This document shows positions 60,829 through 64,000 of a stretch of DNA of 64,000 nucleotides, in pieces. The translations under genes and the position numbers were made by a program. The notes below the pieces were generated by a model. That model saw only the letters and a program-made list of their open reading frames with translations. It was not told the origin of the DNA and made no database searches. The number at the start of each line of letters is the position of its first letter. The stretch's first letter is position 1. Source of the DNA: Lojkania enalia (Eukaryota; Ascomycota; Dothideomycetes; Pleosporales); the NCBI GenBank assembly GCA_010094045.1, contig ML986653.1, positions 1-64,000 on the forward strand. Reading direction: 5' to 3'.

Positions 60829-62489
60829 GGCGAAGGGTGGAGTGGAGAGGGTCGCAACTATCAAAAGGGAAGGGGAGACAAGCCCGTTGAGGGTTCAGGC
60901 GATGCCAATGGGTGGTGGATGGAGAGTAGGTGGAGTGGGCCCCAGGAGTCGTCGAGGTTCAGTGAGGTTGCGAGAAAAAGGGCTTGGCAGCGGTGACCTG
61001 ACAATGCTGGATGAGGCTTAGTCACGTAATCGCAAGCCCGTGATTGGCCGCAGCCCTCCGCAGCTCCAGCTTCAATATCGCGCAGTGGGCTGAAGCCGGT
61101 GTCGCGATATTCAATTGTGTGCATCTAGCTACAGCGGGAGCACTGCCAGGAGACTGTAGGTCGCGCTGCTCCCTCGTGGGTTGATTTTGACCCATTGTGT
61201 GATTGTCGTCCAAGCTACAGACGGAGCTACAATCTCTGTCTAGCGAGCCGTCTCGGGCCGATACCACTAAATGCTGTCCACTGTTCCGTCGCCACGGCAT
61301 CACACCTCAAAGCTGGCAGGCTGAGGGCCCCCGTGAGCTTGCACTCAGCCCTATGGATATCACAGAGATCGTTCATATATCACTACCAGGCGCCCATCAT
61401 ATTAATGCAGGTACCTTAAGCCCCTCTGGACGCTGGTGTGCTCCAAAGACAACGGTCATGAGACGCCATCAATCCTATTATTCAGACAGCCTACCGTGGC
61501 CTCGACCTTCCTCTCGGCCGCGGACCCACAGCCGTTCTTCATTCCCAGCTTCATGAGCTGTAGCATTGGCGGTGACGATGTGCTGCGGCGACCGTTGCCG
61601 TGGTTGTGCACGTTCTCGCCTCCCCCCGGCTGGCCGACCTGCCTGTCTGCATGGCTAATATCACCCTGTCATCGTATCGAATTGCCCACCCTCTCCACCA
61701 CCAGCGCGCGTTGGAGGCTGACCGACAGTAGCAATAACAACATTGTTCTTTTGTTAGTTGTTGCTCCTTATCCCGCGTGGCTTGTGGCCCTTGAAAAGAT
61801 GGCCTGCGCGAATATCGTCATCTATAAGCGGCTCTGACAAAAATTTCGTGCTGCAGGCCCTGCACAGCTCCTGCGCGCATATGGATGAGTTAGTAAGAGC
61901 CAAGTATAATCATCGTAGTTGCTGCATCAATTGGCACGCAGAATCTGTCGCAAGTGTGCAGAGGCTGAGCGTCGTTGGAAACGCAATGAGTGAGCACGAT
62001 GGGAGCCAACATGGTAACTTGGAATGGCTCTGGTAGCAGCTGCCTGTGTTTTGAATGGTAGAGCACATCTGCTCTGCTCAGGCCCACGCCGGGCGATTCC
62101 GGCATTGCGGGTTACGATGGAGACCCAGCGTCCGAGGTCGCACTGTCTCACACAGGTCATGAGGTGATGCACACCCGGCCGGGAGCGAAGTTGACTGAAA
62201 GAAGCCAAACGGTATTTAATTGGACAAGGCTGCGCGGCCTTGAATTGATAAGTGAAAAAAAGTATTGCTTGTGACGTCCCTTTACTTGCCATACATAACT
62301 GAGGGGTACCCCACCAACCCAACAAACACCTGCGTTCCGTCCCTCAGCCCACCGCAACACCACAACCCTTTCTCTTTTGCCAGCAGCCACTTCCCATTCA
62401 CTTTTGTGTCATTAGTAGGTGCCGTCGGAGAGTCAATCGCAGAGCAAAGTCTGACAGTGCGCGAGCAGCATCCCCCGCACTCCAACATC
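60829..62489. other. 1.7-kb divergent upstream region COX5 / GAPDH
   Basis: Mostly GC-balanced to GC-rich, with short frames only. The last 200 bp before GAPDH is pyrimidine- and CA-rich (CCCACCAACCCAACAAACAC, near 62310), a usual feature of strong fungal glycolytic promoters. No RNA gene was recognised. Confidence 0.5.
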
Positions 62490-63790
<1,301 letters not shown>

Positions 63791-64000
63791 GAAACAGGAA
63801 GGAGCCAATGGAAACTATAAGCGGAGCAACTAGTCTAAAACGGCTCATTTCTGCTATGATTAAATGTTCATTACATGACTTTGGCATGCGGCGGGAAAAC
63901 AGGGAATATTGGGTTTTGGGACGTGGTAGATAAACGATGAATATATGATTGCAAGCCACCAATTTTACTTGACATGTCTAACGTTCCTCTCATCCACGAA

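Overview
This window is nuclear DNA from a filamentous ascomycete fungus (Pezizomycotina; Leotiomycetes is a guess from protein style only). The evidence is the density of short GT...AG spliceosomal introns with CTAAC-like branch sites, a fungal gene set (GH55 beta-1,3-glucanase, Pga1, Chz1, Tom5, Yme2), and a nuclear complex I subunit that budding yeast lacks. Gene models were built by hand from splice signals, reading-frame phase and family knowledge. No search was run.

0-9.7 kb: a small F-box-like ORF and PGA1 (GPI mannosyltransferase II co-factor), both minus; alpha-tubulin (plus); MCL1/CTF4 replisome adaptor (minus); a decayed hypothetical gene; and the H2A.Z chaperone CHZ1, which needs a 10-nt micro-exon. 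9.7-13.7 kb is a gene-free, partly GC-rich block with a CCTGC minisatellite upstream of GLT1.

13.7-32.4 kb is a housekeeping block: glutamate synthase GLT1, mitochondrial YME2, SNARE BET1, adenylate kinase ADK1, mRNA 3'-end factor PCF11 and elongation factor SPN1/IWS1. PCF11 and SPN1 are divergent and share an upstream region.

32-47 kb: a large unassigned multi-exon protein with a beta-propeller-like C-terminal half, a YAT-family amino-acid permease with an apparently damaged 3' splice site, a hypothetical gene, the complex I subunit NDUFA8/20.8 kDa diverging from nucleoporin NUP54/57, and a 64-codon TOM5 gene in four exons.

47-53 kb: a secreted GH55 exo-beta-1,3-glucanase, a small secreted protein, and anaphase-promoting complex subunit APC15. 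52.8-60 kb is gene-poor and looks degenerate: a secreted-protein frame with a nonsense codon, broken acidic repeat-like frames, a poly(A)/poly(T) palindrome, a C-depleted tract, AT-rich sequence and a short Cys-rich fragment. 60-64 kb returns to housekeeping genes: COX5 and GAPDH.

The genes do not form one pathway. Several serve mitochondria (YME2, NDUFA8, TOM5, COX5) and several serve chromatin, transcription or the cell cycle (MCL1, CHZ1, PCF11, SPN1, APC15). I saw no CRISPR array, no confident tRNA or rRNA, and no intact transposon.
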